A stretch of DNA of 64,000 bases from the NCBI GenBank assembly GCA_020809705.1, contig CP085825.1:3286001-3350000 (forward strand), in the 5' to 3' direction. Of the stretch, positions 11,549-23,485 are shown piece by piece. The position numbers were made by a program, and so were the translations under genes. Source of the stretch: Calonectria ilicicola. Its lineage: Eukaryota; Ascomycota; Sordariomycetes; Hypocreales; Nectriaceae. The notes under the pieces are model-generated. The model had not been told where the DNA came from. It saw only the letters and a program-made list of their open reading frames with translations, and searched no databases. Position 1 is the first letter of the stretch, and every line of letters starts with the position of its first letter.

Positions 11549-12292
11549 TTAGTGGCCACCCCTGCCACGGAACCGTCCGCCTCTACCTCCACGCCATTTG
11601 CCTCTTCCATGACGACCGCCGTGTCTGCCCTCGTCTCTATCCCTCGGTCCATCCCTATTGCGCTCCGATTCGTCGTCCCTGGGCACCTCTACTCGTACGT
11701 CCTCTTCCTTCTCCTCAGACTTGAGTGTCGGCTTCTCCAAGTCCTTGGACCACTTGGGGTGTGCCTCTTTACACTCGGGGCCCTCGGGGCAGAATCCAGC
11801 TAGGTAGAATACACACAGCTTCCTACGGACGTGCTTCTTGGAACAGTTGGGGCCTAGAGGGCAGAATCCCATGTCGTAGTGTGGGCAGGGAGGCAGGCGA
11901 CTCTGGGGATCGATGTGGAGGTAGAGGCACTCGTCGCCATTGGAACAGTACCCATTGCGCATAAAGAAGTTGCACTCGGGCATCTTTCGCAAATTGTACT
12001 CGTGAAGGAATTCGCAGTGCTCGCCCTTCTTGCAGAGGCCGCGCAGCCAATGCTTGCAGACGAGCGAGTTGAGACCACCCGTCGGCTGTGACACCTTGGC
12101 ATCGGCGACGTGCCGTTCAGGGCAGCGGGTGCCATTCGGGCACTGTCCAGCTTGAAAGGCTTTGCATATGGGGCGGTCGGGAGATAGGCCGACTTGGTAT
12201 GTTTGTCGGAGGAAGGGTGAGAAGCGAAAGTTGTAGGGACCCGCGGAGTGGTCGAGGATGGACTTTGCTGCGGTTGCGGTGGTGGCGGCCAT
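11549..12292 (-). CDS. YTH1: mRNA 3'-end processing factor Yth1/CPSF30
   Basis: A single exon gives 247 residues. Five CCCH zinc fingers follow one another: [77 protein letters not shown] and [19 protein letters not shown]. This is the exact architecture of Yth1/CPSF30, which binds the polyadenylation signal in the nuclear cleavage and polyadenylation complex. After the fingers come an acidic linker and an RGG/Arg-Gly-rich tail ([18 protein letters not shown]) that could bind RNA. The frame stays open for 59 codons upstream, but the start at 12292 matches the family N-terminus ([19 protein letters not shown] soon after). It converges on the DUF1776 gene, 339 bp apart. Confidence 0.96.
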   Translation of the reverse strand: MAATTATAAKSILDHSAGPYNFRFSPFLRQTYQVGLSPDRPICKAFQAGQCPNGTRCPERHVADAKVSQPTGGLNSLVCKHWLRGLCKKGEHCEFLHEYNLRKMPECNFFMRNGYCSNGDECLYLHIDPQSRLPPCPHYDMGFCPLGPNCSKKHVRRKLCVFYLAGFCPEGPECKEAHPKWSKDLEKPTLKSEEKEEDVRVEVPRDDESERNRDGPRDRDEGRHGGRHGRGKWRGGRGGRFRGRGGH

Positions 12293-12934
12293 GATGCACG
12301 ACGAGATGTAGCCCAAGGGCCAGATGGCGCGTTTTGTGGCTGTTGTTCTATCGCCAGCGACTGAAAGGGGGCTTTCGGGGTCAATCAAGTACTCGATGTT
12401 GCGGCAACGCGGCGTCGTTGGGAGGTGTTGTTTGCGATTGAAATGATCAGCTAAGCTCGAGCTCTGCAATTTCGGTGTCCAAGAGATGCTTGTAGTGGGG
12501 ATGTTTGTCAGCTAGCGACGCCACTGAATAGCAGGAACCTTCTGTCTGCCACAGCGGCAGGCCATTCATTGGTTACTTGATAAAGCTATCACACTCATCG
12601 AATGATTAGATTTCACCATTAAAACACGAGCTAATAAATCTACATTGAGGAATATACAAAATCGTGTCTTCTTCTACATTTTAAAACACACTCCTGCCTG
12701 ATGCTGCCCCATTCTGGCATGGCTCCATGAGTCCCCCTTGCATGACACCACGCCCAAGAAGGCATCGTGACCTATAACAACAGGCGAGGAGCACGCAAGG
12801 AGGAGTGCATGCCTATCCCCAGGTGGATAGTTGGCGACGAAAAAAACATAGGCCGATATCGCAATGAACGGATACTAAATTATAGGGGAACTGCTAACGA
12901 AATCGTCACTATGAAACCTGCCCACCTGTCGGTC

Positions 12935-14279
12935 CTATTCGGAGTCGTCAACAAGCATAGCCACTTGTGTTGGGGCTAGTCTCTGTCCTGCAGCTTTGTC
13001 CTTCTTTTGCCCAAAGCAGATGCGGCAGTTTACATATCGATGAACCCGGTCATTTTCAAGGCTTTCTCTCACACCAGCAATAATATTCTTTCTTTGCTCA
13101 GCCGATATCCCCAAGGCCGCCAACGGTTTTGCCGCAAACCCGTCGAGGCCCTCCAAAATGTTAATCTTCATGAGCAACCCAATAGTCCTGAGCTTTTCAT
13201 TTCTAGCCCAGGTCGATACGGGTACTTTCATGGTCAGTTCCTTGACCTTGTCAAAGCCAGCCCTTTCTAGGGTTTGCCTCAGGTTCTGCTTCCCATACGC
13301 CGCGCATCCATATTCACGCATCCCCCGAGCATACAACTCGCTGAACACGCGGACCGGGTCGTCATCCTCCATAGTGCCATCGTCACAGAGCACCAAGTGG
13401 TCAAACTCCTGGAATTCTATCCAGCCCCCGGTTTTTATATTGCTGCAGCCGTCAGTCTAGTCCCCGCCATCCATCTCGCCTCGGAAGAGCATACTGGTAA
13501 GCACTGGCAACCACGCCATCCAAGTCAAGCAGCACGTCGCAAACCCCCCTGAAGTGTACGAGGTCAATGCCGCAACCGTGCATCCAGTCGGGATCTTCGC
13601 AGTCGTCAATAAGCATTCTCGCATTAATTGGCATCCATTTCGGTTGGATTGGCGACAAGTCTGTGCCAACCACGCTCGCGCTCGGATATAAATCCGCAAC
13701 TTGTGCGAGTCAGTAATTGATGCGATGCAACAGGATGGGTGTAAGCTATACCGTATATTGCCCAGGTTCCTACCCGACTGCACATGAGTAATCCTGAATC
13801 ATCACATGTTAGAAGAGCTTACCTGTCCCGGTACCAATGTCAAGGATACTCTGTGGGAACTCGCCAATATCAGAGAGAAAGAGCTTCCCATCCTACGAAC
13901 AAGTCATCTATCCAGAATTCTAGTGTATTAAGGAATGATACATGGAACCGCTCCGGTTCGGTGGGATATATACCATTAATTCGACCATTAGAGCGTGCAT
14001 TGTCTCTTCTCGGTGCTGCTCCACGATATCGTTCGGTAGGGGGTAGCGACCACTCTTGAAGCTGTGGTATCGACGGCCATGTTCAAATTCATGCGCATGA
14101 ACATCTGGCGGAACAGAAGTCGAATCACAGGAACTAGCATCGTCGTGAGACCTTTCGCCGTCTTCCTCGTCATAAATCAGCTCAAATTCATCCGTCTCCT
14201 GGTCAGACAGTGTGGATATCGTGTCGATACCCGCTGTTGATACAAGCGAAAATGAGTATCTGTCATTTATACTAGACAT
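12935..14279 (-). CDS. LaeA-like (UMTA-type) SAM methyltransferase
   Basis: Five exons, 14279-13974, 13892-13823, 13769-13752, 13699-13495 and 13442-12935, give 368 residues. The third exon is only 18 nt. The order of motifs is that of the LaeA/TAM family: an acidic disordered N-terminus, YHSFKSGRYPLPND and EQHREETMHALMVEL, then motif I SILDIGTGTGTWAIYVADL, then VVGTDLSPIQPKW, DDCEDPDW, TGGWIEFQEFD and a C-terminal helical part. LaeA itself is a nuclear velvet partner controlling secondary metabolism, but fungal genomes hold many paralogues of unknown substrate. This one is best called LaeA-like, not LaeA. Every intron is GT..AG and the phases sum to a whole frame. Confidence 0.88.
13752..13769 (-). 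other. 18-nt micro-exon of the LaeA-like gene
   Basis: This exon encodes the TWAIY part of methyltransferase motif I. It lies between a 53-nt and a 52-nt intron. Leaving it out would break the SAM-binding loop, so it should be constitutive. Confidence 0.8.
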
Positions 14280-17200
14280 GGCGGCTTCTTTCTTTGAGCT
14301 GAATTACTTGGGAAGGGTTGGAGATGGGAACGAGAAAGGCCTGTGGTCCTCTACCCTTTATGCCATCTGAGCCATCTCTTCGTAAGACTCAGAAACGCCA
14401 CATTGGCTAGGCTTGTACAACAACCAACAGCTGCGACTTTTATGAACTCCAAAAACAGGAAAGAGAGCATGCCCACGGGTCATGGGAGATGAGGCCATGC
14501 TCAATCACGAGCGGATCTACCCCACGGGGACCTTGAACCCACACCGATCAGCATTTGGTGTGTGGGCTATTGAATGCCATTTGAGCATTTCCATATGAGT
14601 GTTGGTGATTGCAATATGCAGATGGTGCGCCCATAATCCTTTGAGCCCGATTGTTTGGTCGAGGCTATGAAGCGGGTGGAGGGAGGGGTGGAGTTGGTTG
14701 GTGCATATCGGACGAAACGGCAATCCATAAGCCTTGCTGTTGGACGTGTCGATAAGTCGAATGTACGAAAAGGGATTTGTGCATACAAAAGCATGCAAAT
14801 TGCCTGCTCAGCGCGGCAAAGAAATATTGTAATGGCGCATCCTATTCAATTTGCTACTCTGCTTCACCAAGAGCCTGATCTTAAGATCTGACTGATCGAC
14901 CTAGCAGATACGCGAAACACTGCAAACCACCCAGAACGACCAGGGTTGGTCACAAATAAGGATATCTTCCCTGTTCATCCAATGTTGGTCGGCGCATTCA
15001 GAGCCCGACAGCACGCCGTGGAATATTAACACCATCTCCTCGCCACCAACAATCTCTCTAACTAAACATGGCCAGTGCTTTCCTTGTTGGCAGGGCACTT
15101 TTTGGCCTAACTATACAGAAATCAAGAAGCCCCAGCCATTTGATATACATTAAGAGCTGTGCGTGCGGAAGTCAAGTCCTTTTTTCCCGTCATTTCTTAG
15201 GGCTCCGAGCTTTAGCGGAAAGAGAGGGGACCGCGTAGGTAGGTATGCAGGTCAGTGGCGCTGATCAGCTGTCAATTGTCAACTCTTGTTTTCATTTGAC
15301 ACAATCAGTCGGAACTTTTCAGCATCCCTCAAACCATGTCTGTGTCGACAGCAGCAGATAAATGGGCATGCAGCATTGTCGTCGAGTTCCAAAGTGACAA
15401 AAGGCCAATGGCTCCAGGTTCCCCGGTTGTCCATCAGCAGCTAGTGCCCACTTCCCGAGTTTTTTTGAGAACAAGTGCCAAGTGCCTCGCCAGTTTAAAG
15501 GAATGGGATGGCTGCTCAGCAACAATGCCTCATCAAGCTGGCATGCATTGGTCAGTCAATTAAAAATAGGAAACGGAGTATAGAAGTGCGGCACTCATTA
15601 CGTATAGCCTAAGCATCGCTAAATCAATCGCTAAGATGAAAACAGACTGTGCCAGCGTGGCATCCGATGCGGTTTTGCGGCGTCCACGACGTAATTACTC
15701 CAAGCTCTCTCTGCATGCAATACCGAGCCCATTTGGGAAGTTCATTTGTTGCCATATTGGTTTCGAGCTCCAAAAAAAACCACACCTATCCTTTACCGAC
15801 ATTATCCAAAGTATTGTCCCCGAAGGGCAAGGGTCGCTGGCCAGGCCGCCATGCTGAAGGAAGCTCCAGAGTCAGGCCAGAATGACATGCAAAGTAAAGC
15901 TCAGCGCACATTCGTCCACCGCCGCTAACCTCCGTGGCTGGTCTCAAGTTAACATTCAGGATGGCCGCACATCATAGCCGCTGCGCGTGTGGAGCTGGTC
16001 AATTGCTCCCTGGTTTCGGGGACGACGGGACCTCGACGGGACAGCCGTTCAGGTTGTGAGGACCATTGATGGTGAGGTCTAGCGCTTGGTCCTGGCACCC
16101 CTTGGCAGAAGGCACGGCCAACAGGGAGGGACTTGAGCAAAAGCCGTCTCACATCCACTGAATGTTGAGCCTGCATCCCTGGCGCGTTTTCATTCTGGAA
16201 CCAAGGTTGCCGTTTAGTGTGTTCCAAGTGTTCTGCAACCTTCCAGAACACCCATGGCAGGTGAGCCCGTGCAGCCGGGGATCAGCGCGGCTCTTGTCGC
16301 CCTTATCGGAAGCTGTGTTGGGCTGGTTTGGTTTGGTTTTGCTGTGTCGCGAATCCTCCCCAGTTGCCCCATTCCGCTTGGATAGTGCAGGACGGGGCTG
16401 TGGCATGGAGACAGTCCTGTCTTTGAGGCAGAGGCGTGCCCCCGATGCGCTGCGGCTCCTGCAGCCGTAGGGCCGCGTCGACAATGCAATGCCAGGAAGG
16501 GCCGATGAATCGACATTTCTGCAGTTCAACGTGATGCGATGCCTAATCCTAATCTTGGCTAAGATTATGGCCCCCTAGAGCAATTCGGATTCCTGGCTCT
16601 GATCCTCCGGTGACCCCGGTCAATATCGCGCCCCGTTGCCGTGAGCAAAATCTTACACCTGCTGTACTACAGCAGCACCTTCTTGTCTCGAGACATTACT
16701 CGGTGTCTTACCTGAAGAGACGCACGAGCACCCGCACACACACACATGCGCACAGCCGCACATACTCGCTGGCCCGCACGCTCAAAATCCCAGGAGCAGT
16801 GTAGAAAGCACGGATGTACGTGTCTTATTCGGTTGGCCTGTCATTTGTTTCAAGTTTTTTTTTATCATCAACATGGGGTCAAACCAGAAGGTGGTGCGTG
16901 AGGTCTCGTTTTTTCGTCTGGTATCGAGCATTCTCTCAAGTGAGTGGATGAACTAGATGATCACGCTCACCCAGCCTCGGGGCTCTGCTCTGGTGATGAA
17001 GCTGGTCTCCGGCCCAGAGACAAAGTAAGCAGCCTTGCCGTTGAGCACGAGGGCTATCATCCAATGTCGGGATGCCAAGTACGGATGGCGGCTGGACATC
17101 CATCCACACATTTAACATCGCAGAGCAGGCCCGAATCAGGGTACCCCAGGACTTTGGTCGACTAATCAAGCCTAGCAATGCCAACGAATCGCGGCTCCGA

Positions 17201-17783
17201 TGGGGAGCGCCTTCCCAAGGTCGCCCTTGGTCTTTGCTCAGCTCCAAGCTGCTTCGCAGCCCACCAACAGAGTGTGCGAGTCTCATTATCCATACCTACT
17301 TGACGGCTCCCCGCAATTATGTCATGCATCATGGTTTCGCGATATCCTGGACCCTCCGTAATTTGGACACTGGTCCCTGCTCCACCACCACACACCAGCC
17401 CAGAGCGAGCACCAACCAGCTGGCCAACAACCTAAGGCAAGGTTCCCTCCTGTCGCCGCGCCTCCTCGGCTTGTTGCAGGTTTGGGATTTCTATATAGAT
17501 CGTCAAATCCTTCTCGCCCATATTCTAATGCTCCTCTTCCATCCCTGATGTGTGACTTTTCTCTCCCATTTATTCTTCCTTTTGCCCCCCTTTGAGCTTG
17601 CTTTCAACGGGCTGGTGAGGCATACCCCGTATAAAACCTCTCATACTCGCTTACAATTAGACACTGGGTTTTTATTTTATTTTATCTTTTTTTATCGGGC
17701 TTACTCCTTCCTTGAGCTGGTCGCCCATACCGGATTATTCCCTTTTCGATCCATAACGGCTTTTATTCATCACAGTCAACATC
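14280..17783. other. 3.5-kb intergenic region before the chitinase-like gene
   Basis: No convincing gene. Frames of 100-160 codons overlap on opposite strands and have no domain. A short CA-type microsatellite lies near 16735-16750. The last 200 bp hold promoter-like features of the downstream gene. Confidence 0.55.
17630..17636 (+). promoter_or_regulatory. TATA box candidate for the GH18 gene
   Basis: TATAAAA lies 148 bp before the start codon at 17784. A second site, TATATAG, lies near 17494. Position fits a core promoter with a leader of roughly 110-120 nt. Confidence 0.5.
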
Positions 17784-19181
17784 ATGAGTCCCTCGCGCAA
17801 GTCGCGGATCGCCTCAGGTGTCATGTACACCAACGCCGTCTATTTTCCCAACTTTCGGATATACCAAGGAGACACGCCTGGAATGCTCAACTACTCGTGC
17901 ATCAACCATGTGTATTACGCATATGCCAGCGTATCGGCAGACGGCGGCGTTTTTGTGAGTTTCGCAAACCCTTCCCTATCAGGGAGTTGCAGTCCGTCGG
18001 TCGAGGAACCACAGCACTGACTCGGGTCCTTGCTTTAGCTAAGTGATGAGTGGGCGGATGCCGGTGCTCCAGTCGATGGCGTCCAGGGAGGACTGGGCTC
18101 CCTGATGCACCTCAAACAAAAGCACCCCCATCTCCAGGTTATCCTATCCATCGGAGGTGGGAATTCTTCCGAAGTGTTTCCACTTGTAGCGTCCAATACG
18201 CTACTCCGCGACAACTTTGCCCGGTCGGCCCGTGGCCTCGTGGAGGCTTCGGGTCTGGATGGAATTGACAGTATGTGCCTATTACCCACAGAGTATCCTT
18301 TGTTTTATGGACTTTTTGAGAATCTAACTGCCGCGCCTGTGAAAAGTCGCATGGGAATACCCCTGTGATGCCAAGATGGGTTACGACTTTCTCGCCCTGC
18401 TAGCCGCCGTTCGTATTCATCTCCCCGAAGACCAATTCATCCTCACGGCCGCTCTGCCAGCAAGTAAAGCCGTGTTGCAACTTCTCGATGTGGGCGTCAT
18501 CTCCGACTATCTCGATTTTGTGAATCTGATGGCCTACGATTTTTTCGGAGACTGGACGCCAAAGAGTGGTCACCATGCGCAGCTTTACGCATTGAGCAAA
18601 GACGAAACGTCTGGGTCGTCAGGGGTGTCGTACCTCATGGCCCACGGGTTCCCAGCCCACAAGATCCTCCTCGGTATCCCAACTTACGGGCGGAGTTTTC
18701 TCCATGCGACCGGCCCAGGCCAAAAGTTCCGTGGTGTCGGTAGCGAGGACGGCTCGTTTGAGTATAACCAACTCCCCCGTAAAGGTTGCAAAGAAATTGT
18801 CGACAAGCGCCACGTCGCAGCGCAGTGCGTCGGGTCCGACGGCGGTTTCGTCACCTATGACAACCCAGACACGGTCAAAATCAAGGCGGGTTTCTGCAAA
18901 CAGAAAGGACTAGGGGTAAGTGCAATAATGGATGTTGGCTATAGATGGGGAGTGGTCATGTTGGCGGTGTTGTCGATGCAATGTCTTGCCCTTGCTTTTT
19001 TCGGGCTCCAGGACATAATCCGCGTGTTCCTCATGCACTGCACCCGCCGAGATGCATGTTTTAGTTTCCGAGCTGACAGATAATCGCATAGGGTCTCTTT
19101 TACTGGAACGGCCCTGCTGACTCCAGAGAAAAGTCCAGAAGCTTGATTGCGGCTGGTTTCCGCGCACTGCACTCTTCCTGA
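17784..19181 (+). CDS. GH18 chitinase-like protein, no signal peptide, altered catalytic motif
   Basis: Four exons, 17784-17954, 18039-18270, 18347-18915 and 19092-19181, give 353 residues. GH18 landmarks are in order: VMYTNAVYFPNF (strand 1), VILSIGGG (94-98 region), the catalytic stretch DGIDIAWEYP (131-140), NLMAYDFFGDW, LLGIPTYGRSF and GLFYWNG near the end. The canonical motif is DxxDxDxE; here the third Asp is Ala136, while Glu138, the proton donor, is kept. The missing Asp normally positions the substrate acetamido group, so activity may be reduced or changed. No signal peptide is present, so it is probably intracellular, as in some fungal class V chitinases that act in autolysis. The catalytic motif spans intron 2, but the splice is clean and in frame. 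Confidence 0.9.
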
Positions 19182-20562
19182 AGTAGGTGGGAAGAGCAGT
19201 GCTCGCTCTCTCATCATTCCCACGTAATGATATGAACGCATTTTATTTTTGGGTCTGCGGCATGCAGTTCAATTAGAGTGGTTCCGGGACGGCGTTTGGG
19301 CAAAGATATCAATCATGAGCATTTCTCGGCGTTTTCACCTTTTTTTATTACAACAATATTATTCAGTACCCGCTCAGTCCATGTCCATGTCCCCCCTTGC
19401 GTGGTTTTCTCTGTCGGATGTATTAGGTTTTTTGGGAATCCCCTCCGTCATTCGTTCTCACCATACGGAAGTACCAACTTGGCATAGGCAATAGGCATCA
19501 TCATCATATTCATGCAAGCATGACCAGCAGCATGGGGACAATTGTTAGGTTTAGATCACAAGTACGCAATAAAATAGGTTGGCGTTTTTTTCTGTCTGTC
19601 TGCAAGAGGTCTCCTGCCACCTCGGCATGTTCTTCTCGGGCCATGGATGGGTCTCGCTCGTCAACCGTAGTTGCTTTTTGGCATGGCCTCCGGCACGGGC
19701 GAGATTCATTCGCTCCATGACTACGATATTGCATCATCAGGGATATTCGAAATGCGCGACATGTTGGACAAAGAGACGGCGTCTAGACCTAGCGCTCCAA
19801 TCTAAAACCACTGCTATGAATCCCTGAGGGATGTTGGTGGTGTCCAGAGTTTTCAATCGGCAGGCAACGGCCCTCGTGGCATCACGCAGGCGCTATTTGG
19901 TTGGGTGCCATGGTGCGTAGACTACTCAAGGTAAAATGGGTGCGACGTAATGTCGTATCACTGCATGGCCCGGTCCCCTCCCCCCACGAGCAGACTGCGA
20001 TGCAGATGCAGGTCGAAGTGGAAGTGGGAGGGATCGATCCCGCCGGCCGGCTGCGGGACGACGTATGCAGCAGTTTCCACCTTGGGCTTCCCGGGGCATG
20101 TTGATGAAGATGAACTCAAGGATTACCCAAAGGGGCATAAAGCAGGTACTGTGTCGCATGAAAGCTTTGTGTCGTCATGATTGCTGTATGCTTTGATGAG
20201 GCGGACGAACGACAGACACATGGAGGGCCAGTGCAACTTTGCCCTGCCGTGTGTGTGCATGATGAGGGACTCACATGTTAGGTCACGCTACCTGCTACCC
20301 CAGCGCATGGTCGCAGCGCAATGGCTCCCACGTGGCGATAAGATAAGGCTCGCCCATAGGCATCCTCCGTCATCCGCAGGCCTCAACGGAACCTCGAATC
20401 GACAGTTTCTTTCATCACAAGAGTTGCAACGGTGTGGGATATCCATCATAGAGGAGCCGCCGCCCCCAAAGATGCTCCCGGCGCGGTAGTTGTCGGCTTT
20501 AATCACACCCACCACCACCACCCACGTTAAACGTAACGCCCCCCCCATCGCCCCGTTCAACC
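19182..20562. other. Intergenic
   Basis: About 1.4 kb between two plus-strand genes. Nothing recognisable; a run of CAC/CCACC repeats lies just before the next start codon. Confidence 0.5.
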
Positions 20563-21258
20563 ATGGCCGGAACCGAGAGGGAGCCATCCCCACCCACGAC
20601 GGCCGCCGAGCCTTCGGAGCTCCTCCATCATGACGCCGATGGCCCCGAGGAGACATCACAGTCAATGCCTCCATTCGAACCACTCTTTACTCTCTTGACC
20701 AATGCCACCACGAATACAACTGTCCACCCACACGTCCAGTACGTCTTCTCCGACGACGACCCCTCCATACTGGATGCTGCCTCATCAGGCGATCCGGCTC
20801 ATCGCGCCCTCGTTGTCGACCTCGCACCCACGTCTGAGGGGTCTCAGAACCGCTGGGAGGTATCATGGGCATCGAGCCTGAGCCCCGACTTTGCCGTGAC
20901 GGGATCTAGTGTCGCCGTGCAGCAGAACGAGGGCGACGATGCCGCCGATGACGACCGCCGCGGTGCGGGATCCCTCATGCTTCGTGTCAAGGGCGTAGAG
21001 CGAGAGCCGGTGGAAATGCGCCCGGACAGCCTACCGAGCTCCGGCAGCGGCGCGCTAGGTCGCGAGGATGTAGACGGCCTGGCTGAGGACTTTCGACGAC
21101 GCATGGGAGTGCTAAAAAAGGTAGTTGACGAAGGCGAAAAGAGGCGGGCTATTGTAGGACAACAGGACCAGGTAACCCAGGATGAGAGCCCAAACGCGCC
21201 CGAAACAGGAGCCGCTGAGGAAGAGGTCGGGCAGGAAGCGGCCAAGTCAGCAGAATGA
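20563..21258 (+). CDS. Conserved fungal hypothetical protein, acidic
   Basis: A single exon gives 231 residues and starts in a good context (ACCATGG). The N-terminal half holds a segment I associate with a family of uncharacterised proteins of filamentous fungi (PPFEPLFTLLTNATTNTT, then HPHVQYVFSDDDPSIL). The C-terminal third is charged and probably forms a short coiled coil (LAEDFRRRMGVLKKVVDEG) before a Glu/Ala-rich disordered tail. There is no signal peptide, membrane segment or catalytic motif. Function is not known. Frame length and codon pattern make it a likely real gene. Confidence 0.72.
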   Translation: MAGTEREPSPPTTAAEPSELLHHDADGPEETSQSMPPFEPLFTLLTNATTNTTVHPHVQYVFSDDDPSILDAASSGDPAHRALVVDLAPTSEGSQNRWEVSWASSLSPDFAVTGSSVAVQQNEGDDAADDDRRGAGSLMLRVKGVEREPVEMRPDSLPSSGSGALGREDVDGLAEDFRRRMGVLKKVVDEGEKRRAIVGQQDQVTQDESPNAPETGAAEEEVGQEAAKSAE

Positions 21259-22201
21259 GCTATGGCCGACATGACCGAAGTAATATTGAGGCTCTACGTC
21301 TCTCTATCATGTCTAAGAGCGAGTCTTTGAGTGTACGGCCATTTTCTCACAGGTATGCTAGTAGAGATGATTGGAATGCCGTTAACCCTACTGACTGTCT
21401 CAGGCAACGGTGCTCCGGGTTCTTGGGGCACATGTAAAGTTCCTATGGGATGTGACGAGCAATGCCGTATGGAAATAGGTGAGCCAGACACCTTGTAATA
21501 TCATGACAACTTGGCGCATGAGGAATATTGTAGCATATCTCTTGATTAATGGTACCTGTTGGATTTGGTTTTCATCTTCCCCATTTCGTACTGGACGGAT
21601 TTTGCAGTCAGTATACCTTATTGTCTTGAATCTCAATTTATGTGTACTTTGTGAAATCATGACACAAGGACCGATGGATAGCAAAGGGGATGAGTACGGA
21701 CGGAACAACCAGTAGACATCACAAATAGTAGCATCTGATGGAACAAACCAGATATTCGTACCCATACAAACGAAAGAAGATGGTGATTACAACTCATACT
21801 ATAAACGCCCCTAAGATATAATGCCATGGACAAGAACAACTCCAAAAGGGGAATTCGAACAGCCCTCTTTGCCTACTTCCAGAGAGCAAAAAGAGAAAAA
21901 CCAACAGGCATTGAGGGCTCCAACAAGCAGTACACGGGCGAGATGTGATCCAAACGACTGAAAAAACAAGCAACAAAAAAAAAACCAAACGACTGGCGGC
22001 GGTTGCCCACATGATCCTCTCCATAGCACCCTTTGCATACTCTTCAATGTAAAGGGTACTTTTTTTGTCCTTCCTCCCTCCCTCCCTGGCTGGCGTATAT
22101 ATTTCCCTTTATATAAAATAAACAGGCAATTGGTCAGTTTGTCTATTTACGAGACCCGTTGGTCAAATTACCCCGATTCAATTCCAAGATGATCGGTCAC
22201 T
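21259..22201. other. Intergenic between convergent genes
   Basis: Shared 3' region of the acidic hypothetical gene (+) and the syntaxin gene (-). AT-rich with a C/T-rich stretch near 22065-22090. No coding signal. Confidence 0.55.
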
Positions 22202-23485
22202 TTAGTATTGCACCATTCGACGCATGCGTGGTTGGTGTTTGGCGATCACAGCGAGAGCCTCGCTCACAGCGTTGTCGTCGCGAGCGGTAAGCTGCTTGGC
22301 AACCTGGTAACTGTCAATAGCAAGGCTTCGCTTCTTGCTGCCGTTGTTGTTGCCCTTAATGACGAAGATGTAGATGAGGACAATAATAACGATGATAGCA
22401 ATAATGGCAACTGGACCAAGTCAGTAAAATACTCCCACGTTCGACGCGTATTGTTAGACATACCGCAAATACCCAGGCACCACCACTTCTTCTTACGAGT
22501 CGCGCGAGCAGTGTTGACAGCGACACCAATCTCCTCGTTACCCTTGTCGAGGTTCTCCACGACCTCCTCAGCCTTGGCCTCGATCTGGGTGACGGCAACC
22601 TCTTGCTGGACAACGAGTGTGTCCATGTCCTGGAACAGCTGAGCCAGCTCAACCATCTGTTGCTCAATCTTGGCGAGGGCAGCGTGTCGGTCCTGGACGG
22701 CGCTGAGGGCAGCACGAGCACGACCTTGTCGGTCAGACTGCAGCAGAGCCTGGCTGAAAACCTGGCCACCAGAAGGGTCTTCAACAGCTGCGCGAATCTC
22801 GTCCTCAGTAGCATTGGGGTTGACAATGCGGTACTGGCGGGCAATCTGATCCTGAGTGCGCTTGCGGAACTGCGATTCGACTTGCTGGTACTGGGTGATG
22901 GCCTGCTTGAGGCGACGATCGACTCGGCTCACTTGGGGGTTGTTCTTGGGGCTCTGGGATTCGGGGTTGGACTTGACAAGGCGCACACGCTCAGTGAGAC
23001 TTCGGTAGAGAGCCATGGTCTCGGCGGAGAGGTTCTCGAGCTGGCGGTTGGCCTGGCTTGAAGCTGAGCTGTCGGCATCGTCAAGGGTGCGCTGCTGGAT
23101 CATGCGAAGCTGCTCCAGGTTCTGCTCAACAGTGTCGATGCCGCGGTCGATGTCACGGCACTCGTTCAGAATGGCATTGGGGTCGCTTTGAGCCATGCCG
23201 CCGGCGTTGTGGGCAAGGGGGGCTAACTCGTGGGAACCTTTCAGTCAGTTAGAACTTGTGGTTCTAGTGGCACGATGCCGTGGTACGGACTGATCTCACC
23301 TCCTCCATATCCTCCCTGGGAGTCATATCCACCACCGTAACCATTACCGCCCTGGTCATAGGGGTTCTGTCCGCCGTATCTGTGGAGGCCATTGTCAGTC
23401 AGGGGTTCGCGGTGCGATTGGGACGTGCGCGTCGGTCGCAGCATGAGAAAACCAACCCGTACTGTTGTTTTTGTTCGTCAGCCAT
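22202..23485 (-). CDS. SSO1: Plasma-membrane t-SNARE, syntaxin Sso1/Sso2 type
   Basis: Four exons, 23485-23457, 23379-23300, 23237-22464 and 22410-22202, give 363 residues. A short Gly/Tyr/Gln-rich N-terminus (YGGQNPYDQGG and on) precedes a three-helix Habc domain. Next is a syntaxin SNARE helix (DRHAALAKIEQQMVELAQLF to TQIEAKAEEVVENLDKG) with the zero-layer Gln in QMVELAQLFQDMD, then KKKWWC and a membrane anchor (VAIIAIIVIIVLIYIFVI, about 295-312). Sso proteins drive fusion of secretory vesicles with the plasma membrane at hyphal tips. Odd: about 51 residues follow the anchor, whereas most syntaxins end there. The donor-like GTGAGC near the end could mark a further intron that would change the last residues. 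Confidence 0.92.

Noticed and set aside
12935..14279. Calling this gene LaeA itself
   Set aside because: The family has many paralogues per genome and nothing visible here singles out the velvet-bound orthologue.
22603..23061. 152-codon plus-strand frame
   Set aside because: Antisense shadow of the syntaxin SNARE region.
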